From positions 45,396 through 109,395 of the forward strand of contig NZ_KE384407.1 in assembly GCF_000425625.1 (NCBI RefSeq): DNA of 64,000 nucleotides, written 5' to 3'. This document shows positions 29,004 through 38,047 of the stretch, piece by piece. Below the pieces are notes generated by a model. The model saw only the letters and a program-made list of their open reading frames with translations. It was not told the origin of the DNA and ran no database searches. Position numbers and translations under genes: made by a program. The first letter of the stretch is position 1; each line of letters starts with the position of its first letter. Source of the DNA: Stutzerimonas azotifigens DSM 17556. GTDB taxonomy: Bacteria; Pseudomonadota; Gammaproteobacteria; Pseudomonadales; Pseudomonadaceae.

Positions 29004-31403
29004 CTACGACGTGACCTCGGCCGGCTCGGCCCGCACCTGCGCCTCGACCTGGGCCTTCTGCCGCAGCTTCTCGGGGCGGATGAGGAAGCGTGCCAGGGCC
29101 GGCAGCAGCCAGATCGCACCGACCATGTTCCACAGGAACATGAAGGTCAGCATCAGGCCCATGTCGGCCTGGAACTTGATGGCCGAGAACACCCAGGTCA
29201 CCACGCCGATGCTCAGGCACACGCCGGTGAAGAGGACCGCCTTGCCGGTGGACTTGAGCGTCTCGTAGTAGGCCTCCTGCAGCGACAGCCCCTGGCGCAG
29301 GAAGGTTTCCAGGCGGCTGTAGATGTAGATGCCGTAGTCGACGCCGATGCCCACGCCGAGCGCGATCACCGGCAGGGTCGCGACCTTCACCCCGATGCCC
29401 ATGAAGGCCATCAGCGCGTTGCCGAGGATCGAGGTCAGCACCAGCGGCAGGATCACGCAGAGGGTGGCGGCCAGCGAGCGGAAGGTCAGCAGGCACATCA
29501 CGCTCACCGCCAGGTACACGGCGATCAGCATGGTGGTCTCGGACGCCGCGATCACCTCGTTGGTGGCCGCCTCGATGCCGGCGTTGCCGGCGGCGAGCAC
29601 GAACTCCAGCCCCTCGCGGTTGTTCTCCTCGGCGAACTCGCGCGCCGCCGCGACCACGTGCTCGAGGGTCTCGGCCTTGTGATCGTTGAGGTAGACGATC
29701 ACCGGGGCCAGCGAGCAGTCGCTGTTGTACATGCCCTCGGCGCGGGCGATGGAGTTGTTGAGGACGAACTGGTTGCGCGACAGCGTCTCCCACTTGAGGC
29801 TGCCCTCGTTCATCCCCTTGATGCCCTGGCGGGCGACCGTGACCATCGAGACCGCCGACTGCACGCCCTCGGTGTTTTCCATCTTCCACATCAGCTCGTC
29901 CATGGCCGCCAGCGTGTCGTAGGCGGCGCAGCCCTCCGGCGCGGTCTTGACCATCACCACCAGGATGTCGGAGCTGGTGGAGTAGTTGCGGATGATGAAG
30001 TCGTTGTCCAGGTTGTAGCGCGAGTCCGGATGCAGTTCGGGCGCGCCCTGGTCGAGGTCGCCGATCTTCAGGTTCTGGCCGTACCACAGGCCGCCGATGA
30101 CGGCAAGGACGGCGACGAATACCGAGATCGGCGCCACCTTCGGGCTGGCGAAGTTCGACAGCGCGCGCCAGAACGGGTGCTCGCGCGCCGCGTCGTCGCG
30201 GCTCTGCTTCACTGCCCGCGGGCTGATGCCGAGGTAGGAGATGGTCACCGGCAGCAGGATCAGGTTGGTGAGGATGATCACCGCCACGCCCAGCGAGGCG
30301 CCGATCGCCAGTTCGCGGATGACGCCGATGTCGATCAGCAATAGCGTGACGAAGCCGACCGCATCGGACAGCAGCGCCACCAGGCCGGGGATGAACAGCT
30401 GGCGGAACGCCATGCGCGCGGCGGTCAGCGGGTCGCTCGCCTGGCCCGAGGCCATGGCGATGCCGTTGATCTTCTGCACGCCGTGCGAGATGCCGATGGC
30501 GAACACCAGGAAGGGCACCAGCATCGAATACGGGTCGAGTCCGAAGCCGAAGGTGTGCAGCAGGCCGAGCTGCCAGATCACCGCGATCAAGGTGGTGACC
30601 ACCACGGCGATGGTGCTGCGCATGCAGCGGGTGAACCACAGCAGCAGCGCCAGGGTCACGCCGATCGCGACGATGAAGAACATCGCCACGTCCACCAGGC
30701 CGTCGATCAGGTCGCCGACCTTCTTGGCGAAGCCGATGATGTGGATCTCGACGTTCGGGTTCTGCGCCTGGTACTTGTCGCGGATCTTCTCCTCGAGTTC
30801 ATGGGAGAACTTCTGGTAGTCGAGCCTGATCTGCCGGCTGGGGTCCTCCGGATCGGAGTAGGACTCCATCAGCGGCACGTCGACGATGCTGGACTGGAAA
30901 TTGTTGGCCACCAGCCGGCCGATCTGCCCGGACTTGAGGATGTTGTCGCGCAGCTGGTTCAGGCTGGCGGGCGAGCCGTCGTAGGTCTGCGGGATGACCT
31001 CGCCGCCGGCGAAGCCTTCCTCGGTCACCTCGGTCCAGCGGACGCTCGGGCTCCACAGGGACTTGAGGTTCGAGCGATCGACGCCCTGGATGTAGAACAC
31101 CTCGTCATGGATCTGCCGCAGCGTCTCCATGTACTCCTTGGAGAAGATGGTGCCGTCCTTCGCCGCGACCGAGATGCGCACCACGTTGCCCATGTTGGCC
31201 AGGTCGTTGCGGTGTTCGAGCATGCGCTGGATGTACGGATGCCCCAGCGGGATCATCTTCTCGAAGCTGGTTTCCGGCCGGACCTGGGCGGCCTGGTAGA
31301 ACAGGAAGACGCTGATCAGCAGGCAGATCAGGATGACCGCCGGCCGGTTGTCGAAGATCAGGCGTTCGAGGAAGGACGCCGGTTTTTGTTGTTGGTTGCT
31401 CAT
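29004..31403 (-). CDS. MMPL/RND-superfamily membrane exporter
   Basis: A 799-aa RND-type protein with a first helix near residues 22-42, a periplasmic domain to about 235, a block of helices (237-400), another pair near 420, a second periplasmic domain and a final helix block (about 615-790). Typical segments are FLVFAIGISHGVQKING and VIALGVGIGVDYGIYIYSRL. Such MMPL proteins in Pseudomonas move lipids or hydrophobic molecules across the inner membrane; the cargo is not known. It lies 15 bases after a YCF48-like gene, a pair commonly kept together, and ends in the repeat region. Confidence 0.9.
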   Translation of the reverse strand: MSNQQQKPASFLERLIFDNRPAVILICLLISVFLFYQAAQVRPETSFEKMIPLGHPYIQRMLEHRNDLANMGNVVRISVAAKDGTIFSKEYMETLRQIHDEVFYIQGVDRSNLKSLWSPSVRWTEVTEEGFAGGEVIPQTYDGSPASLNQLRDNILKSGQIGRLVANNFQSSIVDVPLMESYSDPEDPSRQIRLDYQKFSHELEEKIRDKYQAQNPNVEIHIIGFAKKVGDLIDGLVDVAMFFIVAIGVTLALLLWFTRCMRSTIAVVVTTLIAVIWQLGLLHTFGFGLDPYSMLVPFLVFAIGISHGVQKINGIAMASGQASDPLTAARMAFRQLFIPGLVALLSDAVGFVTLLLIDIGVIRELAIGASLGVAVIILTNLILLPVTISYLGISPRAVKQSRDDAAREHPFWRALSNFASPKVAPISVFVAVLAVIGGLWYGQNLKIGDLDQGAPELHPDSRYNLDNDFIIRNYSTSSDILVVMVKTAPEGCAAYDTLAAMDELMWKMENTEGVQSAVSMVTVARQGIKGMNEGSLKWETLSRNQFVLNNSIARAEGMYNSDCSLAPVIVYLNDHKAETLEHVVAAAREFAEENNREGLEFVLAAGNAGIEAATNEVIAASETTMLIAVYLAVSVMCLLTFRSLAATLCVILPLVLTSILGNALMAFMGIGVKVATLPVIALGVGIGVDYGIYIYSRLETFLRQGLSLQEAYYETLKSTGKAVLFTGVCLSIGVVTWVFSAIKFQADMGLMLTFMFLWNMVGAIWLLPALARFLIRPEKLRQKAQVEAQVRAEPAEVTS

Positions 31404-31418
31404 GCGAGTACTCCCGGC

Positions 31419-32507
31419 TCAAGGACGTTGGGCAAGATCGGCGCCCGTCGGCGCGGCGATGCGAACGCCGCCCTGCCCCACCAGGATCAGGTTGCCTCTG
31501 GAATCGGAGGTGACGCCGGCCAGCGAACGTCGGTCCGGGCGGCTCACCAGGGCGAACGTCTGCCCGTGGTCCTCGCTGGTCAGCACCGCGCCGCTGTGCC
31601 CGACCACCGCGACGCGCCCGTCGGCCAGCAGGCTGCCGTCGGCGAGCCCGGCCTCGAAGACGTTGCCGCCGTCGACGATCCGCACGTTCTCCCAGCTGTC
31701 GCCGAGGTCGGCGGAACGGAACATGTGCCCGCGCAGGCCGAACACCACCACCGCGCCCGGCTGGCCGCCGTCGACCACGCCGAACAGCGAGCCCTCGTAG
31801 GGGGATTCGAGGCGTTTCCAGGTCTGTCCCTGGTCGTCCGAACGGAAGATGCCGCCCATCTCGCCAACGATGAACAGCGCGCCGCCGGCCGTGCCGATGG
31901 CATTGAGGTGGTAGCCGTCCTCGTTGTCGACCCGGTCGCTGACGTCGTCCCAGGTCTGGCCGCCGTCGAGGGTCTCCAGCAGCGCACCGTAGGCGCCGAC
32001 CGCGATACCGTGCTCGGCGTTTTCGAACCAGACGTCCAGAAGCGGCGCCTCGCGCTCGCGTTCCTCGTACTGGCGGGTCCAGGTCTGGCCGCCATCGCTG
32101 GTGGCGAGGATCAGCGCGTCGTGGCCGACGGCCCAGCCCTGCCTGGCGTCGATGAACGAGAGCGCGGTGAGCATCTGCCGCGTCGGCACCTTGGCCTGGG
32201 TCCAGGTGGCGCCCTCGTCGTCGGAATAGATGATGTGGCCACGGTCGCCGGCGGCGACCAGCCGATCACCGACGCGCGCGATGTCCAGCAGCAGGCGCGA
32301 AGCGGCCTTGTCGGTGGGGATGGAATAGCGGGTCTGCGGATCGGCGCTCTCCTGGGCCTGAACGGTCGAAGCACCCAGCGAGAGGATGGAGAGCACGCTG
32401 CACAGCGAGAGCACGCTGGCCAGCGGGAAACGGTGGTGGCGTATCACGGCGGAGCGGATCGCTGCCGCGCGGCCGGAACGGGAGCGCCGAGAGACGGGCT
32501 CGCTCAT
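31419..32507 (-). CDS. YCF48/BNR-repeat exported protein
   Basis: A 362-aa exported beta-propeller protein. After a basic start and a signal-like helix (VLSLCSVLSILSLGASTVQAQ) it carries repeated Asp-box motifs such as SDDEGATW, SDGGQTW, LDGGQTW, SDDQGQTW and SEDHGQTF, typical of the YCF48 photosystem-assembly family. It presumably serves the adjacent MMPL exporter as a periplasmic partner. The start at 32507 is preferred over 32543 because AAAGGGGG precedes it. Its molecular role in non-photosynthetic bacteria is not established. Confidence 0.88.
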   Translation of the reverse strand: MSEPVSRRSRSGRAAAIRSAVIRHHRFPLASVLSLCSVLSILSLGASTVQAQESADPQTRYSIPTDKAASRLLLDIARVGDRLVAAGDRGHIIYSDDEGATWTQAKVPTRQMLTALSFIDARQGWAVGHDALILATSDGGQTWTRQYEEREREAPLLDVWFENAEHGIAVGAYGALLETLDGGQTWDDVSDRVDNEDGYHLNAIGTAGGALFIVGEMGGIFRSDDQGQTWKRLESPYEGSLFGVVDGGQPGAVVVFGLRGHMFRSADLGDSWENVRIVDGGNVFEAGLADGSLLADGRVAVVGHSGAVLTSEDHGQTFALVSRPDRRSLAGVTSDSRGNLILVGQGGVRIAAPTGADLAQRP

Positions 32508-32996
32508 ACATACCCCCTTTATTGTTATAGGTAAGGCCTGCACGTTGCAGGCCGGGCAATGCTAGCGAGCCGCTCAAAGCGGTGACAATGCGCCGGACGT
32601 TATGTTTTGTTAACGCCGCAGGGCGTGATTGTCGAGGGATCAGCGAGGCTTATGCGGCGCTCAAGGACGCCTTGTCCGGGGGATGGGGAGAGGCTTGCAC
32701 GGGTCCGTGCAGCCTCCACGGCCGAGCTCGGACAGGCCCGGGTGCGCACCCGACTGGGCCCCAGCCTTCGCCGGGGCGACGGTGAGGTGTGGGGGCGAAG
32801 CCAGGTGTGCACCCTGGCCCCTTCTTGCACCCGTCGTACCGGCGCAGGCCGGTACCCAGGTGAGCGGCTCCAGCGGTCGGTGCGGCACCCACAGCCCCGA
32901 GCCCGAACGATGCCTGGTACGCGCCCTACTGGGCCCCGGCCTTCACCGGGGCGACGGAAGTGCGGGGCCGGTGCAGAGTGCAGGCTCGGGCGACGT
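32508..32996. repeat. Gap with promoter and GGGCCCCAGCCTTCGCCGGGG-type repeats
   Basis: These 489 bases contain no gene. Near-copies of a palindromic unit occur at about 32755-32782 and 32932-32960 (TGGGCCCC-x-GCCTTC-x-CCGGGGCGACGG), with an inverted CCGGCGCAGGCCGG unit near 32837-32852. The AT-richer part around 32515-32610 should hold the promoter of the YCF48-MMPL operon. Confidence 0.6.
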
Positions 32997-35657
32997 TCAG
33001 GCGAGGCTCTTGCTGACCACCTCGTAGACGTCGGTGGACAGCTCGCCCGAGGCCAGGATGCGCTCCAGCTGCGCCTTCATCAGCCCTTGGCGCGTCGCGT
33101 CGTACTTGCGCCAGCGGGTCAGCGGCGCCAGCAGGCGCGAGGCGATCTGCGGGTTGAGGGCGTTGAGCATGATCACCTGGTCGGCGAGGAAGGCGTAGCC
33201 GGCGCCGTCGATGCGGTGGAAGTTGACCAGGTTCTGGTTGGCGAAGGCACCGATCAGCGCGCGCACCTTGTTCGGGTTCTTCAGGGTGAACGCCGGGTGC
33301 TGCATCAGCCGCTGCACGCGCTCGAGGCCACCGGGCAGCGGAGAGGCCGCCTGCACGCTGAACCACTGGTCCATGACCAACGGATCGTCCCGGAACTGCT
33401 CGGCGAACAGCTCCAGCGCCAGCGCCTTCTTCTCCTCGAACGGCGAGTTGATCAGCGAGGCCAGCGCGGCGAGGCGCTCGGTCATGTTGTCGGCGGTGTC
33501 GAACTGGTCGGCGCACAGGGCGAGCACTTCCGGGCGCTCGCTGAACATCAGGTAGGCCAGCGCGACGTTCTGCAGCGCGCGGCGGGCGAAATGCTCGGCC
33601 GAGGCCACGTAGGGCGTCTGCCGGGAGACTTCGCGGTTGGCCATGTAGCGCTGGAACAGCGGGTCGTACAGCCGCCCGGCCAGCTCGCGGCGGGCGAATT
33701 CGCGGGCCGCGTGGATGGCGTCGACATCGGCGACCTCGCTGATTTCGGTCAGGTAGGCCTCGCCCGGCAGCGACAGCATCTCGGCGACCATCGCCTGGTC
33801 CAGGCTGCCGTCCTCGAGCACCGTGCGCAGGGCGTCGACCAGGCGCGTGTCCATCGACAGCGCTTCGCCGCGCTGGTGCTGGCCGATCATCTCCTGCAGC
33901 ACCTGCACCGCCAACTGCTGGCCGGCTTCCCAGCGATTGAAGCCGTCGCTGTCGTGCTGCATGAGGAACATCAGCTGGTCGCGACCGTAGGGGAAGTCCA
34001 GCTTCACCGGCGCGGAGAAGCCGCGCAGCAGCGACGGCAGCGGCTTTTCGGCGACGTCCAGGAAGGTGAAGGTCTGCTCGGCCTCGGTCACCGACAGCAC
34101 GCGCTGGGTGCCGACGGCCGCGTCCTCGCCTTCCAGCCGCAGCGGCAGGTCGCTGCCGTCGGCGTCGAGCAGGCCGAGGGCGACCGGAATCACGAAAGGC
34201 TGCTTGTCCGGCTGGCCCGGCGTCGGCGGACAGCTCTGGCTGAAGGTCAGGCTGTAGCGCCCGGCGGCCTGGTCGTAGTGCTCGCGCACCGCCAGGCGTG
34301 GCGTTCCGGCCTGGCTGTACCAGCGCTTGAACTGCGTCAGGTCGACGCCGTTGGCGTCCTCCATGGCCTTGACGAAGTCATCGCAGGTCACCGCCTGGCC
34401 GTCATGCCGCTCGAAATACAGGTCGGTGCCCTTGCGGAAGCCCTCCGGGCCGAGCAGCGTGCGGATCATGCCCACCACTTCGGCGCCCTTCTCGTAGACC
34501 GTCAGGGTGTAGAAGTTGGAGATCTCGATGAAGGATTCCGGGCGCACCGAGTGGGCCATGGGGCCGGCGTCCTCGGCGAACTGGTGGGTGCGCAGGTAGG
34601 CCACGTCCTCGATGCGCTTGACCGTCGCCGAGTTCATGTCGGCGGAGAACTGCGCGTCGCGCAGCACGGTGAAGCCTTCCTTGAGCGACAGCTGGAACCA
34701 GTCGCGGCAGGTCACGCGGTTGCCCGACCAGTTGTGGAAGTACTCGTGCGCGACGATCGCCTCGACCCGCTGGTGCGCGGCGTCGGTGGCGGTCTCGGCC
34801 TTGGCCAGCACTGCGCTGGAGTTGAAGATGTTGAGCCCCTTGTTTTCCATGGCGCCCATGTTGAAGTCGTTCACCGCGACGATCATGAAGATGTCCAGGT
34901 CGTACTCGCGGCCGTAGACCTCCTCGTCCCAGCGCATGGAGCGCTTGAGGCTGTCCATGGCGTGCTGGCACTTGTCGATGTTTTCCGGCTCGACGTAGAT
35001 ACGCAGCGCCACCTCGCGGCCGCTCATGGTGGTGAAGCTGTCCTCCACGCACCAGAGGTCGCCCGCGACCAGCGCGAACAGGTAGGCCGGCTTCTTGAAC
35101 GGGTCTTCCCAGGTCGCCCAGTGGCGGCCGTCGCCCTCCTCGCCGCTGGCGATCGGGTTGCCGTTGGACAGCAGGATCGGATAGGCCTGCTTGTCGGCGC
35201 TGACCGTGGTGGTGAACTTGCTCATCACGTCCGGGCGGTCGAGGTAGTAGGTGATCTTGCGGAACCCCTCGGCCTCGCACTGGGTGCAGAACATCTTGCC
35301 GGACTTGTACAGGCCCTCCAGCGCGGTGTTGCTTTCCGGGTGGATGCACACCGTGCTGTCGAGGGTGAAGGCGGCGCTGTCGGGCTGCAGCCTGAGGGCG
35401 TCGTCGCTCAGCTGGTACTGGTCCGGCGACAGCTCGCGGTCGTCGAGCTTCAGGTGCAGCAGCTCCAGCTCCTGGCCGTGCAGCTCCAGCGGCGGCAGCG
35501 CCTCGCCGGGGCGCTCGGGGTTGCGCCGCATGACCAGCTGCGCGTGCACCAGGGTGCGGTCTTCGTACAGCTCGAAGGTCAGGTGGGTTTCATCGATCAG
35601 GTACTCCGGCGCCTGGTAGTCCTTGAGATGGATGACTTTCGGCTGTTCTGTACGCAT
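32997..35657 (-). CDS. pepN: Aminopeptidase N
   Basis: M1-family zinc aminopeptidase, 886 aa, the expected length, which removes N-terminal residues from peptides in the cytoplasm. The substrate motif GAMENKG lies near residue 270 and the zinc motif HEYFHNWSGN near 304, with the third ligand in LKEGFTV 19 residues on. The start MRTEQPKVIHLKDY at 35657 has an AAGAGG site; the in-frame ATG at 35696 adds an unlikely extension. It follows DUF2797 and yeaC genes on the same strand with a 60-base gap. Confidence 0.97.
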   Translation of the reverse strand: MRTEQPKVIHLKDYQAPEYLIDETHLTFELYEDRTLVHAQLVMRRNPERPGEALPPLELHGQELELLHLKLDDRELSPDQYQLSDDALRLQPDSAAFTLDSTVCIHPESNTALEGLYKSGKMFCTQCEAEGFRKITYYLDRPDVMSKFTTTVSADKQAYPILLSNGNPIASGEEGDGRHWATWEDPFKKPAYLFALVAGDLWCVEDSFTTMSGREVALRIYVEPENIDKCQHAMDSLKRSMRWDEEVYGREYDLDIFMIVAVNDFNMGAMENKGLNIFNSSAVLAKAETATDAAHQRVEAIVAHEYFHNWSGNRVTCRDWFQLSLKEGFTVLRDAQFSADMNSATVKRIEDVAYLRTHQFAEDAGPMAHSVRPESFIEISNFYTLTVYEKGAEVVGMIRTLLGPEGFRKGTDLYFERHDGQAVTCDDFVKAMEDANGVDLTQFKRWYSQAGTPRLAVREHYDQAAGRYSLTFSQSCPPTPGQPDKQPFVIPVALGLLDADGSDLPLRLEGEDAAVGTQRVLSVTEAEQTFTFLDVAEKPLPSLLRGFSAPVKLDFPYGRDQLMFLMQHDSDGFNRWEAGQQLAVQVLQEMIGQHQRGEALSMDTRLVDALRTVLEDGSLDQAMVAEMLSLPGEAYLTEISEVADVDAIHAAREFARRELAGRLYDPLFQRYMANREVSRQTPYVASAEHFARRALQNVALAYLMFSERPEVLALCADQFDTADNMTERLAALASLINSPFEEKKALALELFAEQFRDDPLVMDQWFSVQAASPLPGGLERVQRLMQHPAFTLKNPNKVRALIGAFANQNLVNFHRIDGAGYAFLADQVIMLNALNPQIASRLLAPLTRWRKYDATRQGLMKAQLERILASGELSTDVYEVVSKSLA

Positions 35658-35717
35658 CGGTAGACCTCTTCGAGGCAGCTCAAGCGACAGCTTCAAGCTG
35701 CAGGTTCGGGATTGGCG

Positions 35718-36563
35718 TCAGCTAGCAGCTTGGAGCTTGCAGCTAACGGCCGTTTGGTAGGCAGTGAACTTGCGGATATTGATCACACCCGTGTCCAGGA
35801 TCAGGTACTGACCCTTGATACCCATCAGGGTGCCCTCCACCACCGGTGTCTTTTCCAGATCGAGGCTGACGATCTTCTGAGGATAGACCGTCACCGGGTA
35901 GCGAATCTCGACCACCTCGGCGCCGTCCAGCGGCTGGATCGCCTGCAGGCCGAAACGCTGCTGCAGGGCCCGCAGGCCGTCGGCACAGGCGTCGAGCACG
36001 CCCTCGCGGACCGCCCGCAGGTCGACCGGCGCGGCGTCGCCCTTGAGCAGCGCGCGCCAGTTGGTGCGGTCGGCCACCTGGCTGCGCAGCAGGTCCTCGA
36101 CCAGGCCGGACTGCTGGCGCGTGGCCACCCGCAGGATCGGCAGCGCCTGGCTGGCGCCCTGATCGAGCCAGCGCGTCGGCAGCTGGGTGGCGCGGGTGAT
36201 GCCGACCTTGACCCCCGAGGAATTGGCCAGGTAGACGACGTGGTCGGTCATGCAGAACGACTCGCCCCACTCCGGATCGCGGCAGGTGCCCAGTTCGTGG
36301 TGGCACTTCTCCGGGCTGACGATGCAGCTGTCGCACTGCGGCAGCCTGGTGAAGCAGGGATAGCAGTAGCCCTGGCTGAAGCTCTTGCGGGTCTTGCGCC
36401 CGCAGTGCGTGCAGCGGATCTCGCCGAGGTATTCGAGGCGCAGGGTTTTGCCGATCAGCGGGTTGACCGGCACCTGCTGCCCATCGAGACGAAAGGCGTA
36501 CTGCACCGGTGCGTCGATGCGCGCCGTCATCTTGTCCAGCGCGCCGCGGCCGAGCTCCAGCAT
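35718..36563 (-). CDS. DUF2797 protein with zinc-ribbon-like cysteines
   Basis: A 281-aa member of DUF2797, function unknown. A cysteine cluster is obvious at about residues 50-95: CTHCGRKTRKSFSQGYCYPC, then CDSC, CHH and CRDPEWG, which suggests one or two structural metal sites. The following VKVGITRATQLPTRWLDQGA segment resembles a GIY-YIG-like nuclease fold. The stop of yeaC overlaps its ATG by one base (TGATG). The C-terminal residues run into a short sequence of repeated AGCTTGCAGCT type, so the true tail may vary between strains. Confidence 0.85.
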   Translation of the reverse strand: MLELGRGALDKMTARIDAPVQYAFRLDGQQVPVNPLIGKTLRLEYLGEIRCTHCGRKTRKSFSQGYCYPCFTRLPQCDSCIVSPEKCHHELGTCRDPEWGESFCMTDHVVYLANSSGVKVGITRATQLPTRWLDQGASQALPILRVATRQQSGLVEDLLRSQVADRTNWRALLKGDAAPVDLRAVREGVLDACADGLRALQQRFGLQAIQPLDGAEVVEIRYPVTVYPQKIVSLDLEKTPVVEGTLMGIKGQYLILDTGVINIRKFTAYQTAVSCKLQAAS

Positions 36564-36829
36564 CAGTGAACGCTCTGCGAGGCGGAGCTGAACAGGACGT
36601 TGGGAATCGAGGTGGACTTGGACTGGCACTCCTGCGGGCCCATGTAGCCGGTTCGCTCTTCTTCCGGCAGGTTCTCGGTCTCCCAGGCGATCATCGCCTG
36701 CAGGCAGAGCGCCTTCTGCTCGGCGGTGAGCTTGCGGCCGTCGCCCCACTTGCCGAGTTCCACGGCCTGCTTGAGGTTCTGGTAGATCTCGGGAGTGATG
36801 TTGCGGATGGCGTCGAGGAAGGAAGACAT
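36563..36829 (-). CDS. yeaC: YeaC-like DUF1315 protein
   Basis: An 88-aa DUF1315 protein, conserved in gamma-proteobacteria and of unknown function. Recognisable stretch: PEIYQNLKQAVELGKWGDGR, LCLQAMIAWE and EERTGYM. A GGAG ribosome site precedes the ATG at 36829. It is the first gene of yeaC-DUF2797-pepN. A run of seven 8-bp repeats lies 45 bases upstream, in the probable promoter. Confidence 0.88.
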   Translation of the reverse strand: MSSFLDAIRNITPEIYQNLKQAVELGKWGDGRKLTAEQKALCLQAMIAWETENLPEEERTGYMGPQECQSKSTSIPNVLFSSASQSVH

Positions 36830-36874
36830 GGCGTGCTCCAGGAAAACGAGCGGCCATTCTACCGAAAACTGGAG

Positions 36875-36930
36875 GCTGGAAGGCTGGAAGGCTGGAAGGC
36901 TGGAAGGCTGGAAGGCTGGAAGGCTGGACA
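36875..36930. repeat. 8-bp tandem repeat, seven units
   Basis: Six perfect copies of GGCTGGAA and a seventh ending in C, in direct tandem. An interrupted eighth unit (TGGA) precedes them. The array lies 46-101 bases upstream of yeaC. Such short arrays can gain or lose units during replication. Confidence 0.9.
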
Positions 36931-36961
36931 GCGTCGGGGCTGGTGCCTGGAGGATCAAGAG

Positions 36962-37138
36962 CATCGCCCCGAGGGCGGGCCTCCCACAAAAGCGGCGAAC
37001 GCACACTGGCCTACCTGTGGGAGGCGCGCCCTCGCGGCGACGGTAGGCCACAGGACAGGTGCGCAGGTGAGCGACGCCAATGTCCAACTGAGCCTCAGCG
37101 ACGCCGCACCGTTCAGGTAGGGTGGGCTTCAGCCCACC
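36962..37138. repeat. Inverted REP pair and GTAGGGTGGGCTTCAGCCCACC hairpin
   Basis: CATCGCCCCGAGGGCGGGCC plus CTCCCACA (36962-36989) faces TGTGGGAGGCGCGCCCTCGC plus GGCGACG (37016-37042) as an inverted pair, a BIME-like layout. A separate perfect palindrome GGTGGGCT-TC-AGCCCACC lies at 37121-37138, just beyond the rhomboid gene stop, and may terminate it. Nothing else is seen in the 353-base gap 36830-37182 apart from the tandem repeat. Confidence 0.65.
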
Positions 37139-37182
37139 GAAGAGCACCCAGCATGGCGCGCTCTCGCCGTGACAGCCCGCCC

Positions 37183-38046
37183 CTACCGACCACCCGCCCG
37201 CCGCGCCAGCAGGCCGCCGATCACACCGGTCAGGCAGCCCAGCACCAGCCCGCCCACGTGCGCCGCGTTGGCGATCGCCAGGGTGCCGAAGCTCACCACG
37301 TCGATCACGCCGGTGAGGCAGATCAGCAGCCAGGCGAGCATCAGCACCACCACGCCCGGCGGCAGCCGGTAGGCGTCGGTCGGCGCCAGCTTCTGGAACA
37401 GCCAGCAGTGCCCGAGCAGACCGTAGAGCACGCCGGACAGCCCGCCGAAGATGCCGACGCCACCGTACAGGTACTGCGCGAAGTTCGAGCCCAGGCTGAA
37501 GAGCAAGGTCAGCGCCAGCAGCATCAGGGTGCCCTGCCGGCCCTCGATGCGCCGCCCGAGCTCCCAGTACCAGAGCGAATTCATCGCCAGGTGCAGCAGC
37601 CCGAAATGCACGAACATCGGCGTCACCAGGCGCCACCACTGCCCGCTGTCGAGCATCTGGCCGAGCGTGGCGAAGTAGATGTAGTCGCCTTCGATGCGGA
37701 AGTCGGTGAAGCTGAACCAGGCCACCCCCGCCAGGTTCTCGCCCAGCCAGGTCAGCCCGGCCACCAGCAGGGTGAGCAGCAGGATCGCCGCGGTCAGCGG
37801 ACGACGGCGCAGTTCGGCGAAGAAGCCCTGGCGCTGCTGCGGCGGCGTTTCGGCCAGCGCCAGGGGCTCGCCCTCGAGATAGCGCCGGTACAGCTGCCGC
37901 ACCTGCTCGGCCAGGCCGTCCGGCACGCGCAGGACCTGCTGCCCCCCTTCCTCGCTCACGCGGCAGGGTACCTGCAGTTGTTGCAGCAGACGCAGGAAAC
38001 CGGACAGGTCCTCGTTCAGCGGCACACGCAGCGCTTCGACCGCCAC
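37183..38046 (-). CDS. glpG: Rhomboid-family intramembrane serine protease
   Basis: A 287-aa membrane protease with an N-terminal cytoplasmic domain (about residues 1-85) and six or seven helices. The catalytic serine is in FGGLSGVLYGLLGH (GxSG) and the catalytic histidine in ANAAHVGGL, with the family HFGLLHLAMNSLWYWELG motif before them. I chose a GTG start at 38046, where the upstream phosphatase stop is two bases away and GGAG is correctly placed; an ATG at 38070 inside the phosphatase gene is the alternative. It is the last gene of nadK-phosphatase-rhomboid. Confidence 0.9.
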   Translation of the reverse strand: MAVEALRVPLNEDLSGFLRLLQQLQVPCRVSEEGGQQVLRVPDGLAEQVRQLYRRYLEGEPLALAETPPQQRQGFFAELRRRPLTAAILLLTLLVAGLTWLGENLAGVAWFSFTDFRIEGDYIYFATLGQMLDSGQWWRLVTPMFVHFGLLHLAMNSLWYWELGRRIEGRQGTLMLLALTLLFSLGSNFAQYLYGGVGIFGGLSGVLYGLLGHCWLFQKLAPTDAYRLPPGVVVLMLAWLLICLTGVIDVVSFGTLAIANAAHVGGLVLGCLTGVIGGLLARRAGGR

Positions 38047-38047
38047 C

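Noticed and set aside
36875-36930. CRISPR or phage attachment site
   Set aside because: Direct 8-bp tandem units without spacers; no integrase or cas gene in the window.
37082-37088. GTCCAAC near the REP region before the rhomboid gene
   Set aside because: No AGAAAA-like middle box and no right box at the required spacing.
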